From assembly GCA_034420695.1 (NCBI GenBank), contig DAOULB010000040.1, forward strand, positions 211,945 through 275,944: a DNA stretch of 64,000 bases, read 5' to 3'. This stretch comes from Io17-Chloro-G2 sp034420695 (GTDB taxonomy: Bacteria; Chloroflexota; Dehalococcoidia; Lucifugimonadales; UBA3495). A program made the position numbers and the translations under genes. Positions 15,739 through 24,389 of this stretch are shown here, one piece after another (position 1 is the first letter of the stretch; the number at the start of each line of letters is the position of its first letter). Under the pieces are notes generated by a model. It searched no databases, was not told where the DNA came from, and was given only the letters and a program-made list of their open reading frames with translations.

Positions 15739-18030
15739 TTGGTGATTCCCAACCAAGTATTGTCCGAGGTTGAATACCGGGTGGTAGGCACCCGCCCGGT
15801 GCGCCCCGACGGTGTGGACAAGGTCACCGGCCGGGCCCAATACGGCGGAGACGTCAGGCCCACGGACCTCCTCCACGGCAAGGTGCTGCGAAGCCCCCAC
15901 GGCCACGCCAGGATACTGTCCATCGACGCCTCGAAGGCCGAGCAATACCCCGGCGTGAGGGCCGTGGTAACCGCCGCCGACCTGCCTTTGGCAGGGTTGA
16001 CCCCTGAGGAGCTGGGATCCGGCTATCAAGCTCTGAAATTCGCCAGCGACCACGTCCTGGCCAGCGGCAAGGTACTGTACCGGGGGCATCCCGTGGCCGC
16101 TGTGGCCGCCGACAACCCACACCAAGCCGAAGCCGCTCTCCAATTGATCGACGTCAAGTACGAAGAACTTCCCCCGGTGGTCAACGTGCGGGGGGCTATG
16201 GAAGACGACGCCCCTCTGGTCCACGAGGACCTTCACACCTCCTACTTGGGGGAGACCTCGGACAAGCCCAGCAACATCGCCGCCCACTTGGTCTATGAGA
16301 CCGGCGACTTGGAGAAGGGCTACGCCGAGGCCGACGTCATCGTCGAACGCGAATTTGAGACCGCCTCGGTACACCAAGGGTACATCGAGACCCACAACTC
16401 CACCGCCTTCTGGAACGCCGACGGGCAGTTGACCATCTGGTGCAGCACCCAAGGCGCCTTCATGATTAGGGCCAGTGTGGCCAACGTGCTCCGATACCCC
16501 GTTTCCAAGATCAAGGTGGTTCCGATGGAGATTGGTGGGGGTTTTGGCGGCAAGATAACCTCCTACTTGGACTCCATCGCCGCCCTCCTGTCCAAGAAAA
16601 CCGCCCAGCCGGTGAAAATGTTGATGACCCGCACCGAGGTCTTCGAAGCCTCGGGGCCGGCCCCCGGTTCTTGGATGAAGGTCAAAATGGGGGCAAGCAG
16701 GGACGGCCGGATTACCGCAGCCCACGTCACCTTGGCCTTTGAAGCCGGCGCCTATCCCGGCTCGCCGGTTATGCAGGGCGGCACCTGCGCCCTGGCTTGC
16801 TACGACTTGGAGAACGGACGGTTCGACGGCTACGACGTGGTGGTCAACAAGCCCAAGACCGCCGCTTACCGGGCTCCGGGCTCGCCCCAAGCCGCCTTCG
16901 CCGTTGAGTCCGTGGTCGACGAAATTTGCCAGCAGCTTGGCATCGACCCCGTGGAATTCCGGCTGAAGAACGCCGCCAAGGAAGGCACCCGCCGCATAGA
17001 AGGGCCAGTGGCCCGCAGGATAGGTCTGGTCGAGTGCCTTGAGGCTGCCCGTAACCACGACCACTACCGGCAGCCGGTGAACGGCAAGAGCCGGGGCCGG
17101 GGCGTTGCTTGCGGCTTCTGGATGAACCGGGGCTTCCAGTCCAGCCTCACCATGACTGTCCAGTACGACGGCACCATCAGCCTTTCCATGGGGTCAGTGG
17201 ATATTGGAGGCACCAGGGCGTCCATCGCCCAGCAGACCGCCGAGGTTCTGGGAATCGACTATGACGACGTCAAGCCTACGGTAGTGGACACCGATTCCAT
17301 CGGTTTCACCATGGTCACCGGCGGCAGCCGCACCTCCTTCGCCACCGGGTTGGCCGCCATCCAAGCCGCCGAGGACGTCAAGCAGCAACTGGTGGAGAGA
17401 GCAGCCCGCATCTGGGATGCCTCCCCCGATGACGTGGAGTACGTCGACGGCGTAGTGCGTCACCGTTCCGATCCGGAACTGCGGATGACTTTCAAGGAGA
17501 TTGCCCGGCAGTTGGGCAGTACCGGGGGAGGAGTAACCGGCGAGTCCAACATCGATCCCTCCGGAGAGGGCAACGGCTACGCGGTCCACATAGTCGACCT
17601 GGAAGTTGACCAAGACACCGGCAAGGTGGACATTCTGCGCTACACCGCAGTGCAGGACGCTGGTAAGGCCGTCCATCCCAGCTACGTCGAAGGCCAGATG
17701 CAGGGTGGAGTAGTGCAGGGCATCGGCTGGGCCCTCAACGAAGAGTACTTTTTCAACGGCAACGGCCAGATGATGAACCCCACCTTCCTGGACTACCGCA
17801 TGCCTACCAGCTTGGACCTGCCGATGATCGACACCGTAATCGTGGAGGTGGCCAATCCGGGCCACCCCTTCGGCGTCCGGGGAGTGGGTGAAGTGCCCAT
17901 CGTCCCGCCGATGGCCGCCATCGCCAATGCCATCCATCAAGCCACCGGCGCCCGCATGTCCTGCCTGCCCATGAGCCCCGGCAAGGTCCTTGAAACCCTT
18001 TGGGAGCAGGAAGGTAGCTCAGGAAGGTAA
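15739..18030 (+). CDS. Molybdopterin-binding catalytic subunit of xanthine dehydrogenase family (CoxL-like)
   Basis: A 763-residue large subunit. The N-terminal a/b hammerhead domain (about 15-130) is followed by the molybdopterin-binding domain. Motifs include EIGGGFGGKITSY, the active-site loop AYRAPGSPQAAFAVESVVDE, MGSVDIGGTRASIAQQTAEV and GVRGVGEVPIVPPMAAIANA, whose Glu is the catalytic base. The loop is AYRAPG, not the AYRCSFR of true form I CO dehydrogenase, so it is a hydroxylase of unknown substrate. The TTG start has AAAAGGAG 7 bases upstream. Confidence 0.93.
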   Translation: MVIPNQVLSEVEYRVVGTRPVRPDGVDKVTGRAQYGGDVRPTDLLHGKVLRSPHGHARILSIDASKAEQYPGVRAVVTAADLPLAGLTPEELGSGYQALKFASDHVLASGKVLYRGHPVAAVAADNPHQAEAALQLIDVKYEELPPVVNVRGAMEDDAPLVHEDLHTSYLGETSDKPSNIAAHLVYETGDLEKGYAEADVIVEREFETASVHQGYIETHNSTAFWNADGQLTIWCSTQGAFMIRASVANVLRYPVSKIKVVPMEIGGGFGGKITSYLDSIAALLSKKTAQPVKMLMTRTEVFEASGPAPGSWMKVKMGASRDGRITAAHVTLAFEAGAYPGSPVMQGGTCALACYDLENGRFDGYDVVVNKPKTAAYRAPGSPQAAFAVESVVDEICQQLGIDPVEFRLKNAAKEGTRRIEGPVARRIGLVECLEAARNHDHYRQPVNGKSRGRGVACGFWMNRGFQSSLTMTVQYDGTISLSMGSVDIGGTRASIAQQTAEVLGIDYDDVKPTVVDTDSIGFTMVTGGSRTSFATGLAAIQAAEDVKQQLVERAARIWDASPDDVEYVDGVVRHRSDPELRMTFKEIARQLGSTGGGVTGESNIDPSGEGNGYAVHIVDLEVDQDTGKVDILRYTAVQDAGKAVHPSYVEGQMQGGVVQGIGWALNEEYFFNGNGQMMNPTFLDYRMPTSLDLPMIDTVIVEVANPGHPFGVRGVGEVPIVPPMAAIANAIHQATGARMSCLPMSPGKVLETLWEQEGSSGR

Positions 18031-18200
18031 GCTAAAGGCAATTGAGGGCAGCTAAGTCCTCCAGGTATTGCGAAGGCACTAGACCGTAAGCTTCCAATGG
18101 TGTAGTCCAAGCAGCGGCCGGGGCCGGGTCTTGCCATCAGGCTCCAGCAATTACGTTCCCATACCGGCTGGCCGCCCAGCCTGATTAATGGAACAGCGCA

Positions 18201-18473
18201 ATGGCCACCGTCTTCATCCCAACCATGCTTCAATCCTCCACCGGAGGGGCCAAGCAGGTGCACGTCTCCGGTTTCAACCTCCGCCAAGTCATTGACGGCC
18301 TCGACCAAGCCTTTCCGGGCATCAAGCTCAGGTTGGTGGAGGAAGGCCAAGTGCGCTCGAATCTGGCCGTCTCCATTGATGGCGAAATAGCCCGCATGGG
18401 ACTGCTGGAGAAGGTCGGCGAAAACAGCGAAGTGCACTTCGTCCCGGCCATCAGCGGTGGAGCCCCGCCTTGA
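18201..18473 (+). CDS. MoaD/ThiS-like ubiquitin-fold protein with masked diglycine
   Basis: A 90-residue beta-grasp protein. The fold shows as ATVFIPTML, NLRQVIDGLDQAFPGI, the NLAVSIDGE strand and VHFVPAISGG. Sulfur-carrier relatives end exactly in GG; this one ends GGAPP, so three residues would have to be removed before activation. It follows the coxL-like gene by 170 bases on the same strand and may serve molybdopterin synthesis or another sulfur transfer. Function inferred from fold only. Confidence 0.78.
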   Translation: MATVFIPTMLQSSTGGAKQVHVSGFNLRQVIDGLDQAFPGIKLRLVEEGQVRSNLAVSIDGEIARMGLLEKVGENSEVHFVPAISGGAPP

Positions 18474-18551
18474 CTCGCCAAAAGGGCCTCTTTAAGATGG
18501 TCTGCGTGACGGTTTGGGGCGGCACGACCCGCTCCGGCGTGCGATGGTTGA

Positions 18552-19064
18552 ATGAAGGACAAGCACTCCAAGCCTCGGATAGAAACCCTTGTTTCAGCGG
18601 GGGGAGTCGTCTACCGGAAGGTTGATGGCGCGCTGCAAGCAGTTCTGTGCGGACGGTTCGTTAACTCCCAAACTTCTTCTCCCGGTCCGAATGGCCCTGA
18701 AGCCGGTACGGAAAACATCCGGTGGAGCTTGGCCAAGGGGACTCCGGACCCGGGTGAAACCCTGGAGGAAACTGCCCTCCGGGAGGTGAGGGAAGAGACC
18801 GGCCATGAAGTCTCCATCGACTGCCCTATTGGAAGTATCGAATACTGGTTCGCCGAAAAGGGCGGCCGGGTGCGCTACCATAAGACGGTCCACTTTTATC
18901 TGATGGTGCCCCTGGGCGGTGACACTAGCCTGCACGACCCCGAGTTCGACGTTGTCCAGTGGTTCCCCTACGAACAGGCCATCGACAGTGTCGGTTATCC
19001 AAACGAAGCCGAGGTGCTCCGGAAAGCTCTGGGGCTGATAAACCAGGCCAACGAGGCGCGATAG
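18552..19064 (+). CDS. NUDIX hydrolase
   Basis: A 170-residue NUDIX protein. The Nudix box fits the consensus: GTPDPGETLEETALREVREE followed by TGHEV (residues about 61-86), with REVREE forming the metal-binding helix. The N-terminal strand SAGGVVYRKVDGALQAVL is typical. The segment WSLAKGTPDPGE resembles Ap4A/ADP-ribose-type NUDIX proteins, but the substrate is not resolvable. The gene ends 1 base before the GNAT gene, so the two are coupled. Confidence 0.93.
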   Translation: MKDKHSKPRIETLVSAGGVVYRKVDGALQAVLCGRFVNSQTSSPGPNGPEAGTENIRWSLAKGTPDPGETLEETALREVREETGHEVSIDCPIGSIEYWFAEKGGRVRYHKTVHFYLMVPLGGDTSLHDPEFDVVQWFPYEQAIDSVGYPNEAEVLRKALGLINQANEAR

Positions 19065-19065
19065 G

Positions 19066-19653
19066 ATGCCTGAACTCCGCGGAGCCCGTATCATCCTGAG
19101 GGACAAACGCATCGAGGATGCGGAACAGGACTACATCTGGCGCAGCGACACTGAACTGGCCAAGCTGGATGCAGCCTACCCCCTCACCATGACCTACGAC
19201 CGTTTCCTGAAGATTTACTCAGACCAGTTGAAATACCCCACGCCCGGCTCCCACCACTTCGCCGCCTGCACCTACGAAGGAAAATTCATCGGCAACTGCA
19301 TGTACTACGACTTTGACAGCGTGAACATGGAAGCCGAACTGGGAATAGTGATCGGGGACCGCGACTACTGGGGCAACGCCTTCGGTTACGACGCCGTGAC
19401 CACCCTCTTGGAGCATCTATTCGTAGAGAAGAATCTCAAGCGGGTGTATCTGCATACCCTGGAGTGGAATGAGCGGGCCCAGCGCTGTTTCTCCAAATGC
19501 GGCTTTCAGGAAGTCCGCAGGGTCCGCCGTATGGCCTACGACTTCATCCTGATGGAAGTCAAGCGGCAGGACTGGATGGAAAACGCCAAAGAGCGGTTGG
19601 ATGCCCGCTGGTCCTACCGGGAGGACTCCCCCAAGTCCCCCAACCCAAGCTGA
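19066..19653 (+). CDS. GNAT family N-acetyltransferase
   Basis: A 195-residue RimJ/RimL-like acetyltransferase. It opens LRGARIILRDKRIEDAEQDY, has a central strand ELGIVIGDRDYWGNAFGYDA containing the acetyl-CoA P-loop region, and ends with the NERAQRCFSKCGFQEVRRVRR signature. It could modify a protein N-terminus or a small amine. It overlaps the NUDIX operon on one side, and its last 40 bases overlap the 3' end of the convergent hisA. Confidence 0.9.
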   Translation: MPELRGARIILRDKRIEDAEQDYIWRSDTELAKLDAAYPLTMTYDRFLKIYSDQLKYPTPGSHHFAACTYEGKFIGNCMYYDFDSVNMEAELGIVIGDRDYWGNAFGYDAVTTLLEHLFVEKNLKRVYLHTLEWNERAQRCFSKCGFQEVRRVRRMAYDFILMEVKRQDWMENAKERLDARWSYREDSPKSPNPS

Positions 19654-20369
19654 CCCCTTCCCGCCTCTATCGCGTCCGCCAGCCGCACCGCGCCCGTATA
19701 CAATGCCCTACCCAGGATGACCCCTTCCACTCCCGTCTCCCTGAGCAGTTCGACGTGTTCCAGCGACGCAATGCCTCCGGACGCCTGCACCGCCATACCG
19801 GAATTCCTGACCAATTCTTCATTGGCTTGGTAGTTAGGCTGGGTGAGGGTGCCGTCTCGGGAAATGTCGGTGTAGAGAAGGCGGGCCGCACCGCGCTCTT
19901 TCATCCCGTGGGCCAGTTCCAGTACGTCCACCTCGGTGTCCTGGGTCCAACCCCGTGTGGCAACCTTGCCGTCCCGTGCGTCCACCGCCACCACTACCCT
20001 TTCGCTGCCAAAACGTCGCGCCAAGTCCTCTACCAGCTCCGGCTTTTCCACCGCCGCGGTCCCGACCACCACCCGGTCTGCGCCCAGTTCCAGCAGGGTC
20101 TCAGCCGTTTCGAAGTCCCGCACGCCTCCGCCAACTTGCACCGGAATGGCCAGCGTCTGCAGGATGGCGGCCGTTATCTCCCGGTTGGCCGAGTTGCCGC
20201 TGGCCGCCCCGTCCAAGTCGACCAAGTGAAGCCGTACCGCCCCCTGTTCCTGCCAGCCCCGGGCCACCCCAAGAGGGTCTTGGGAATACACCGTCTCTTG
20301 GCTGAAGTCGCCTTGGTACAGGCGGACGCACCGGCCTTCCTTGAGGTCGATGGAGGGAATTACTTCCAT
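19614..20369 (-). CDS. hisA: Phosphoribosylformimino-5-aminoimidazole carboxamide ribotide isomerase
   Basis: A 251-residue TIM barrel. Catalytic residues are Asp8 (PSIDLKEG) and Asp130 (VAVDARDG). The phosphate-binding loops QVGGGVRD and ASGGIASLEHV are present. It isomerises ProFAR to PRFAR in histidine synthesis. hisH lies 101 bases upstream on the same strand; hisF is not in the window. The gap upstream of the ATG is filled by a 15-bp tandem repeat. The 3' end overlaps the GNAT gene by 40 bases. Confidence 0.95.
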   Translation of the reverse strand: MEVIPSIDLKEGRCVRLYQGDFSQETVYSQDPLGVARGWQEQGAVRLHLVDLDGAASGNSANREITAAILQTLAIPVQVGGGVRDFETAETLLELGADRVVVGTAAVEKPELVEDLARRFGSERVVVAVDARDGKVATRGWTQDTEVDVLELAHGMKERGAARLLYTDISRDGTLTQPNYQANEELVRNSGMAVQASGGIASLEHVELLRETGVEGVILGRALYTGAVRLADAIEAGRGQLGLGDLGESSR

Positions 20370-20370
20370 A

Positions 20371-20430
20371 GGAGTCCCTGTTGCCGGAGTCTCTGTTTGT
20401 GGAGTCGTTCTTGGTGGAGTCCCTGTTGGA
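20371..20430. repeat. Four tandem 15-bp repeats upstream of hisA
   Basis: Four imperfect copies begin at 20371, 20386, 20401 and 20416. Each starts GGAGTC on the plus strand, followed by a T-rich stretch such as CCTGTTGCC. The array ends 1-2 bases before the hisA start codon and takes up most of the hisH-hisA gap. Origin is probably local slippage. Confidence 0.8.
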
Positions 20431-20470
20431 GGCCTGCAGCTAGCCCAGAAGGCCGGAACCGGTAGCGGGC

Positions 20471-21154
20471 CTAGTCCCTGTGGGCCGCCGCTTGTGCGTC
20501 AACCGGCCCATCCAATGACCTTTGGGCTTCCGTCCGCGCCAAGTCGATAAAGTTCCGGTAAATCCGCAGTCCTACCGGACCGCTCTTTTCTGGGTGAAAC
20601 TGGGTGGCAACCAGGTTGCCCCGCGCTAAGACGCTGCAGTAGTTGAGCCCGTAATTCGTAGTGGCGGCTACCACTCCTTCCTCTGCCGGCGCGGCGTAAT
20701 AGCTGTGCACGAAGTAAAAGTGGCTGGACTGGCCTATGCCTTCCAAGGCAGGATGGGGCGAGCGGACTTCCACGCTGTTCCAGCCCATGTGGGGCACCTT
20801 CATGCCCTCGCTGGACTCGAACCGCTTCACCTCTCCCGGCACGATCCCCAGGCAGGGGCCGTCACCCTCCTCCGTGTGGTCCATCAGCAGTTGGAGGCCT
20901 AAGCACACCCCTAAAAATGGCTTGCCGGAAGCAGCGTAGTCCTTTATCGGCTGTATCAAGCCCCGTTCCTGCAACGCAGCCATGGCTTGGGGCGCTGAGC
21001 CGACCCCCGGCAATATCACGGCGTTGGCCAAGGCCAGCCGGCCGGGGTCGCCGGTGACCGCCGGCGATATTCCCTGGGATTCCAACGCCTTGGTTACGCT
21101 GCGCAGGTTTCCCGAATCGTAATCGATGACGATGATCTTCGGTTCTTCCGCCAT
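20471..21154 (-). CDS. hisH: Imidazole glycerol phosphate synthase subunit HisH (glutaminase)
   Basis: A 227-residue class I glutamine amidotransferase. The nucleophile Cys84 is in GVCLGLQLLMD, and the His-Glu pair is in ATQFHPEKSGPVG. The opening IIVIDYDSGNLRSVTKALE and HMGWNSVEV are HisH-specific. It supplies ammonia to HisF, which must be elsewhere. The C-terminus has a short extra tail. It starts 5 bases after the cobalamin adenosyltransferase gene. Confidence 0.95.
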   Translation of the reverse strand: MAEEPKIIVIDYDSGNLRSVTKALESQGISPAVTGDPGRLALANAVILPGVGSAPQAMAALQERGLIQPIKDYAASGKPFLGVCLGLQLLMDHTEEGDGPCLGIVPGEVKRFESSEGMKVPHMGWNSVEVRSPHPALEGIGQSSHFYFVHSYYAAPAEEGVVAATTNYGLNYCSVLARGNLVATQFHPEKSGPVGLRIYRNFIDLARTEAQRSLDGPVDAQAAAHRD

Positions 21155-21159
21155 TGGAG

Positions 21160-21741
21160 TCAGCTCTGGGCCCCGGTCGCCCTCTCGATGGGCAGTTCCC
21201 TGTCCTGGTACCTGGCCAGCACGAACAGCAGGTCGCCCAACCGGTTGAGGTACGCGGTGATTAGTTCGTTGGTCAGCCTTCCGGCTTCTTCCAATGCCAC
21301 CACCCGGCGTTCTGCGGTGCGAATAATGGTGCGCGCCATGTCGATAGCCGCCGAGGCGGGAGAGCCCCCGGGGAGCACGAACACCGTGGGCATCTCGAAC
21401 TCCTCCTCCAAGGCGTCGATGGTGGTCTCCAGGTTTTCCACCATTTCAGGGGTCACCGGCGTGAAGTGCTGCTTGAACAGGTCGTACTTGTCGGGGTCGG
21501 TGGCCAGTTCGGCAGCCACCATGAACAGCTCCCGCTGCAGGTCCCGGAGTATGTCCTTAACCTTCTGGTCGCCGGTAGTTGCCCGGCCCAGTCCCATGGC
21601 GGAAACCGCTTCGTCAGTGATGCCGTAGGCCTCGGTATGGGGGCTGTTCTTCGACACCCTTCCGCCGTACAGCAGGCTGGTCTCCCCCTTGTCGCCGAAC
21701 TTGGTGTAAACCCTCTTCCTGTATGACGGTGAAGACGTCAC
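21160..21741 (-). CDS. Cob(I)yrinic acid a,c-diamide adenosyltransferase, PduO type
   Basis: A 193-residue PduO/CobO-ATR trimeric enzyme that adenosylates cob(I)alamin with ATP. The ATP-binding N-terminus is VYTKFGDKGETSLLYGGRVS (relatives have TKTGDKG). The active-site RTIIRTAERRVVAL segment and ITAYLNRLGDLLFVLARY are conserved. The GTG start has AAAGGAA upstream. No cobalamin riboswitch is visible in the roughly 110 bases upstream. Confidence 0.92.
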   Translation of the reverse strand: MTSSPSYRKRVYTKFGDKGETSLLYGGRVSKNSPHTEAYGITDEAVSAMGLGRATTGDQKVKDILRDLQRELFMVAAELATDPDKYDLFKQHFTPVTPEMVENLETTIDALEEEFEMPTVFVLPGGSPASAAIDMARTIIRTAERRVVALEEAGRLTNELITAYLNRLGDLLFVLARYQDRELPIERATGAQS

Positions 21742-21768
21742 GTACTATTCCTTTCCTGGGCCGGTTCT

Positions 21769-21790
21769 TGTGTTGGAGTTGTGTTGGAAT
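21769..21790. repeat. 11-bp tandem duplication upstream of the adenosyltransferase gene
   Basis: Two copies of TGTGTTGGA(G/A)T lie end to end in the divergent gap between the adenosyltransferase and cofE genes. Confidence 0.6.
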
Positions 21791-21854
21791 CGAATTCTAG
21801 CATAGGCCCAGCACAGGGAATATACTAACCTAACCAAAAGGGAGGTCCGACGCC

Positions 21855-22613
21855 ATGCCCCCGGAGATTAGCGTCATAGGTATTCAGGGGATGCCGGAAG
21901 TGCAAGCCGGCGACGACTTGGCCTCCATGCTGGTGGAAGCCTGCGCGGCCCAGGGAACCCCCCTCCAGACCGGCGACGTGCTGGTAGTCACCCAGAAGGT
22001 TGTTTCCAAGGCCGAGGGGCGGGTCATAAGCATGGAGGGCGTCGAGCCCTCGGCCCTTGCCCTGCAAATCTCCGAAGGTCACCGCCGGGACCCCCGCCAC
22101 ACCGAGCTGATACTGCGGGAAAGCCGCCGCATAGTCCGCATGGACCGGGGCAACATAATCAGCGAAACCTTCCACGGGTTCAACTGCGCCAACGCCGGCA
22201 TCGACGCCTCCAACATCCCTGGCAGCGACACCGTCTGCCTGCTCCCGGTGGACTCCGACGCATCCGCCCGGACTATCCGGCAGGTTGTCAAAGACATGAC
22301 CGCCTCGGATGTGGCGGTGGTCGTGTCCGACACCTTCGGCCGGCCTTGGCGGAACGGCGCCGCCAACGTCGCCATCGGCGTAGCCGGCATCAGCCCCCTG
22401 CTCAGCTACGTGGGGCAAGAGGACGCCCACGGCAACATGATGCACACCACCGTAATCGCCGTGGCCGACGAACTGGCCGCAACCTCCGAACTGGTCACCG
22501 GGAAAGTGTTGGGAGTGCCCGCGGCAATTATCCGGGGCTACGACTTCGAGCCCGTGGAAGACGCTTCTATCAGGTCCCTCGTGCGGGATCCCGACAAGGA
22601 TCTGTTCAGGTAG
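21855..22613 (+). CDS. cofE: Coenzyme F420-0:L-glutamate ligase
   Basis: A 252-residue CofE/FbiB-N-like enzyme that adds gamma-linked glutamates to F420-0 using GTP. Motifs include GDVLVVTQKVVSKAEGRVI, the ESRRIVRMDRGNIISETFHG segment, CANAGIDASN, SDTFGRPWRNGAANVAIGV and GYDFEPVEDASI. It implies that the cell makes F420, so F420-dependent oxidoreductases should exist elsewhere. No other cof gene is nearby. ATG 21855 has GGGAGGT 9 bases upstream. Confidence 0.95.
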   Translation: MPPEISVIGIQGMPEVQAGDDLASMLVEACAAQGTPLQTGDVLVVTQKVVSKAEGRVISMEGVEPSALALQISEGHRRDPRHTELILRESRRIVRMDRGNIISETFHGFNCANAGIDASNIPGSDTVCLLPVDSDASARTIRQVVKDMTASDVAVVVSDTFGRPWRNGAANVAIGVAGISPLLSYVGQEDAHGNMMHTTVIAVADELAATSELVTGKVLGVPAAIIRGYDFEPVEDASIRSLVRDPDKDLFR

Positions 22614-22619
22614 AGCCCC

Positions 22620-23735
22620 CTACACCCCCGGCAGCGGCAACTGGAACGGGGCTTCCTGGTCCAGCTGGTTGAACTTGGACACCCCAACCCCCAACAGCCG
22701 GAAACTCCGCCCCATCGTCAACTCCGGTAGCATCAACTGCCACGCCGCCTCCTGGATAATCTCGCCGTCCGCTGTAGACGACGCCAGCGTGGTCTGCCGG
22801 GTGAAGGTGGTAAAGTCCGCCAGCCGGGCTTTGATGGTTACCGTTTTTCCCGCCAAGCCCTTCCGCTCCAGGCTGCCGGCTACCGAAACCGCAAGCTTGT
22901 CCAGTTCCTGCTTTATCTCCCCGGAGTCCGCCAAGTCCACTGCAAAGGTCGTCTCGGAGCTGACCGACTTGGTCTCCCGTTCGGTGTGTACCTCTTCCCG
23001 GTCCTGCCCCAAGGCCTTGGCTTGGATCCCGGCCGCCCTCTTGCCGAACTCCCGCTGGTACCACTCCTCTGGCTGGCCGGCTAGTTGTCCTATCGTCTCG
23101 GTGCCCTTGCTGCGCAGCCTGTCCGCCGTCTTGGGCCCGATACCGAACAGCTTCCCCACGTCCAATGGAGCCAGGAACCCAGCCTCGGTGCCCGGCTCCA
23201 CCACCACCAAGCCGTCGGGCTTGTGCAAGTCCGACGCTATCTTGGCCACCGACTTACTGGTCCCTGCCCCAATGGAGACCGTCAGGCCGGTTTCATCCCG
23301 CACCCGGCGTTTCAACTCCAACGACACTGCCAAGGGAGGGCGCCAGTCCCTTTCCACCACCTCGGTGATGTCCAAATAGGCCTCGTCCAAGGAAAGGGGC
23401 TCCACCAGCGGTGTCAGTTCCCGGAAAATGTCCATGACTCGGCCGGAAAACTCCCGGTAACGGGTAAAGCGCGGCCGGACAACGATCCCTTGGGGGCACA
23501 GCCTCACCGCCGTGCGCATTGGCATTGCCGAATGTACCCCGTATTTGCGGGCTTCGTAGGAGGCCGTCGCCACTACGCCCCGGTTCTCCGGGCTCCCGCC
23601 CACCAGCACCGGCTTGCCCAGAAGCTCTGGGGTGTCCAACTGCTCCACGGTGGCGTAGAAGGCGTCCAAGTCTGCGTGAAGGATATGCCTGACCGGATGC
23701 CCTGGCGCTGGCAAGCCCTCGAGTTTCCCCGTCAT
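22620..23735 (-). CDS. dinB: DNA polymerase IV (Y-family translesion polymerase)
   Basis: A 371-residue Y-family polymerase. Catalytic acidic residues are in HADLDAFYATVEQ (Asp22) and LSLDEAYLDIT. The palm, thumb (helix-hairpin-helix GKLFGIGPKTADRLRSKG) and little-finger (KTVTIKARLADFTTFTRQTT) domains are in order. The C-terminal tail ends in QLPLPGV, a QLxLF-like beta-clamp-binding peptide variant. The length is normal. It is convergent with cofE, 6 bases apart. Confidence 0.95.
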   Translation of the reverse strand: MTGKLEGLPAPGHPVRHILHADLDAFYATVEQLDTPELLGKPVLVGGSPENRGVVATASYEARKYGVHSAMPMRTAVRLCPQGIVVRPRFTRYREFSGRVMDIFRELTPLVEPLSLDEAYLDITEVVERDWRPPLAVSLELKRRVRDETGLTVSIGAGTSKSVAKIASDLHKPDGLVVVEPGTEAGFLAPLDVGKLFGIGPKTADRLRSKGTETIGQLAGQPEEWYQREFGKRAAGIQAKALGQDREEVHTERETKSVSSETTFAVDLADSGEIKQELDKLAVSVAGSLERKGLAGKTVTIKARLADFTTFTRQTTLASSTADGEIIQEAAWQLMLPELTMGRSFRLLGVGVSKFNQLDQEAPFQLPLPGV

Positions 23736-23800
23736 TTGCTTTCCTTGACGCCCGCGGTTCTCTTGGATAGTGTATCCCCACTGCGCTGGAGGGAATAGTA

Positions 23801-24202
23801 ACGGAGCGGCTGCTCGGAAAATACTGGGTTCTTTATTATCTGTTATTCCTTGGGTTGACTGCCGGTTTCGGGTGGGTCTATTGGTGGGATATACTTAATG
23901 GGCGGTTAACGATTCGCCTTTCCGACTTGGCGAATGTATATGGAGCCGCTGCTGGGACAGCCATAATCATCACGATTGCTCTTGAGGTAGTAGGCTATAT
24001 GGTACTGTTAATTCCGGCAAGAATTAGGGAACTCAAGGAAAAAGGCCGCCAAGAAGGGCGTCAGGAAGGCCGCCAAGAAGGCCGCCAGGAAGAAAGAGCG
24101 CAATGGGAAGAATGGTATAAACGGTTGAAGGAAGCAGTAGGGAATGGAGACACGCCTCCTGAACCTCCTCCGCCACTACGGGAAGAAACCAACAGGTCCT
24201 GA
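23801..24202 (+). CDS. Small membrane protein with GRQE repeats
   Basis: The safest open frame begins at TTG 23855, but the same frame continues upstream and encodes a plausible hydrophobic N-terminus (ERLLGKYWVLYYLLFLGLTA). GGAGGG at 23788-23793 sits 4-7 bases before ATA/GTA/ACG codons, with no standard start there. The protein has two membrane segments and then a basic, helical cytoplasmic tail with four tandem GRQE units and a Pro-rich end. The start is uncertain; the coordinate given is the ACG at 23801. Function unknown. Confidence 0.5.
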   Translation, partial: TERLLGKYWVLYYLLFLGLTAGFGWVYWWDILNGRLTIRLSDLANVYGAAAGTAIIITIALEVVGYMVLLIPARIRELKEKGRQEGRQEGRQEGRQEERAQWEEWYKRLKEAVGNGDTPPEPPPPLREETNRS

Positions 24203-24227
24203 ACTGGCAAGCCCTCACCAACTAGCA

Positions 24228-24257
24228 AGCCCCGGCTACCAACCGGGGCTTTGTTTT
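24228..24257 (+). terminator. Rho-independent terminator
   Basis: AGCCCCGG (24228-24235) pairs with CCGGGGCT (24243-24250) over a 7-base loop and is followed by TTGTTTTG. It ends the small GRQE membrane-protein gene. Confidence 0.8.
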
Positions 24258-24389
24258 GAAACGCCTCGCCGGCAAATCGGCTCTCGCCCTTAGCTTCTAC
24301 CCTTGTCTTTCGTCTGCTGTGCACCCACTCGCTGGCGCGGCTCCAAGCCCACGGTTACAATAGGCAAACCCTGCAGCCTAGGAGCAGTA

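Noticed and set aside
15739..18030. CoxL-like subunit as aerobic carbon monoxide dehydrogenase.
   Set aside because: The active-site loop is AYRAPG, not AYRCSFR of form I enzymes, so CO oxidation cannot be claimed.
21742..21854. Cobalamin riboswitch upstream of the adenosyltransferase gene.
   Set aside because: The gap is about 110 bases and shows no B12-box-like sequence.
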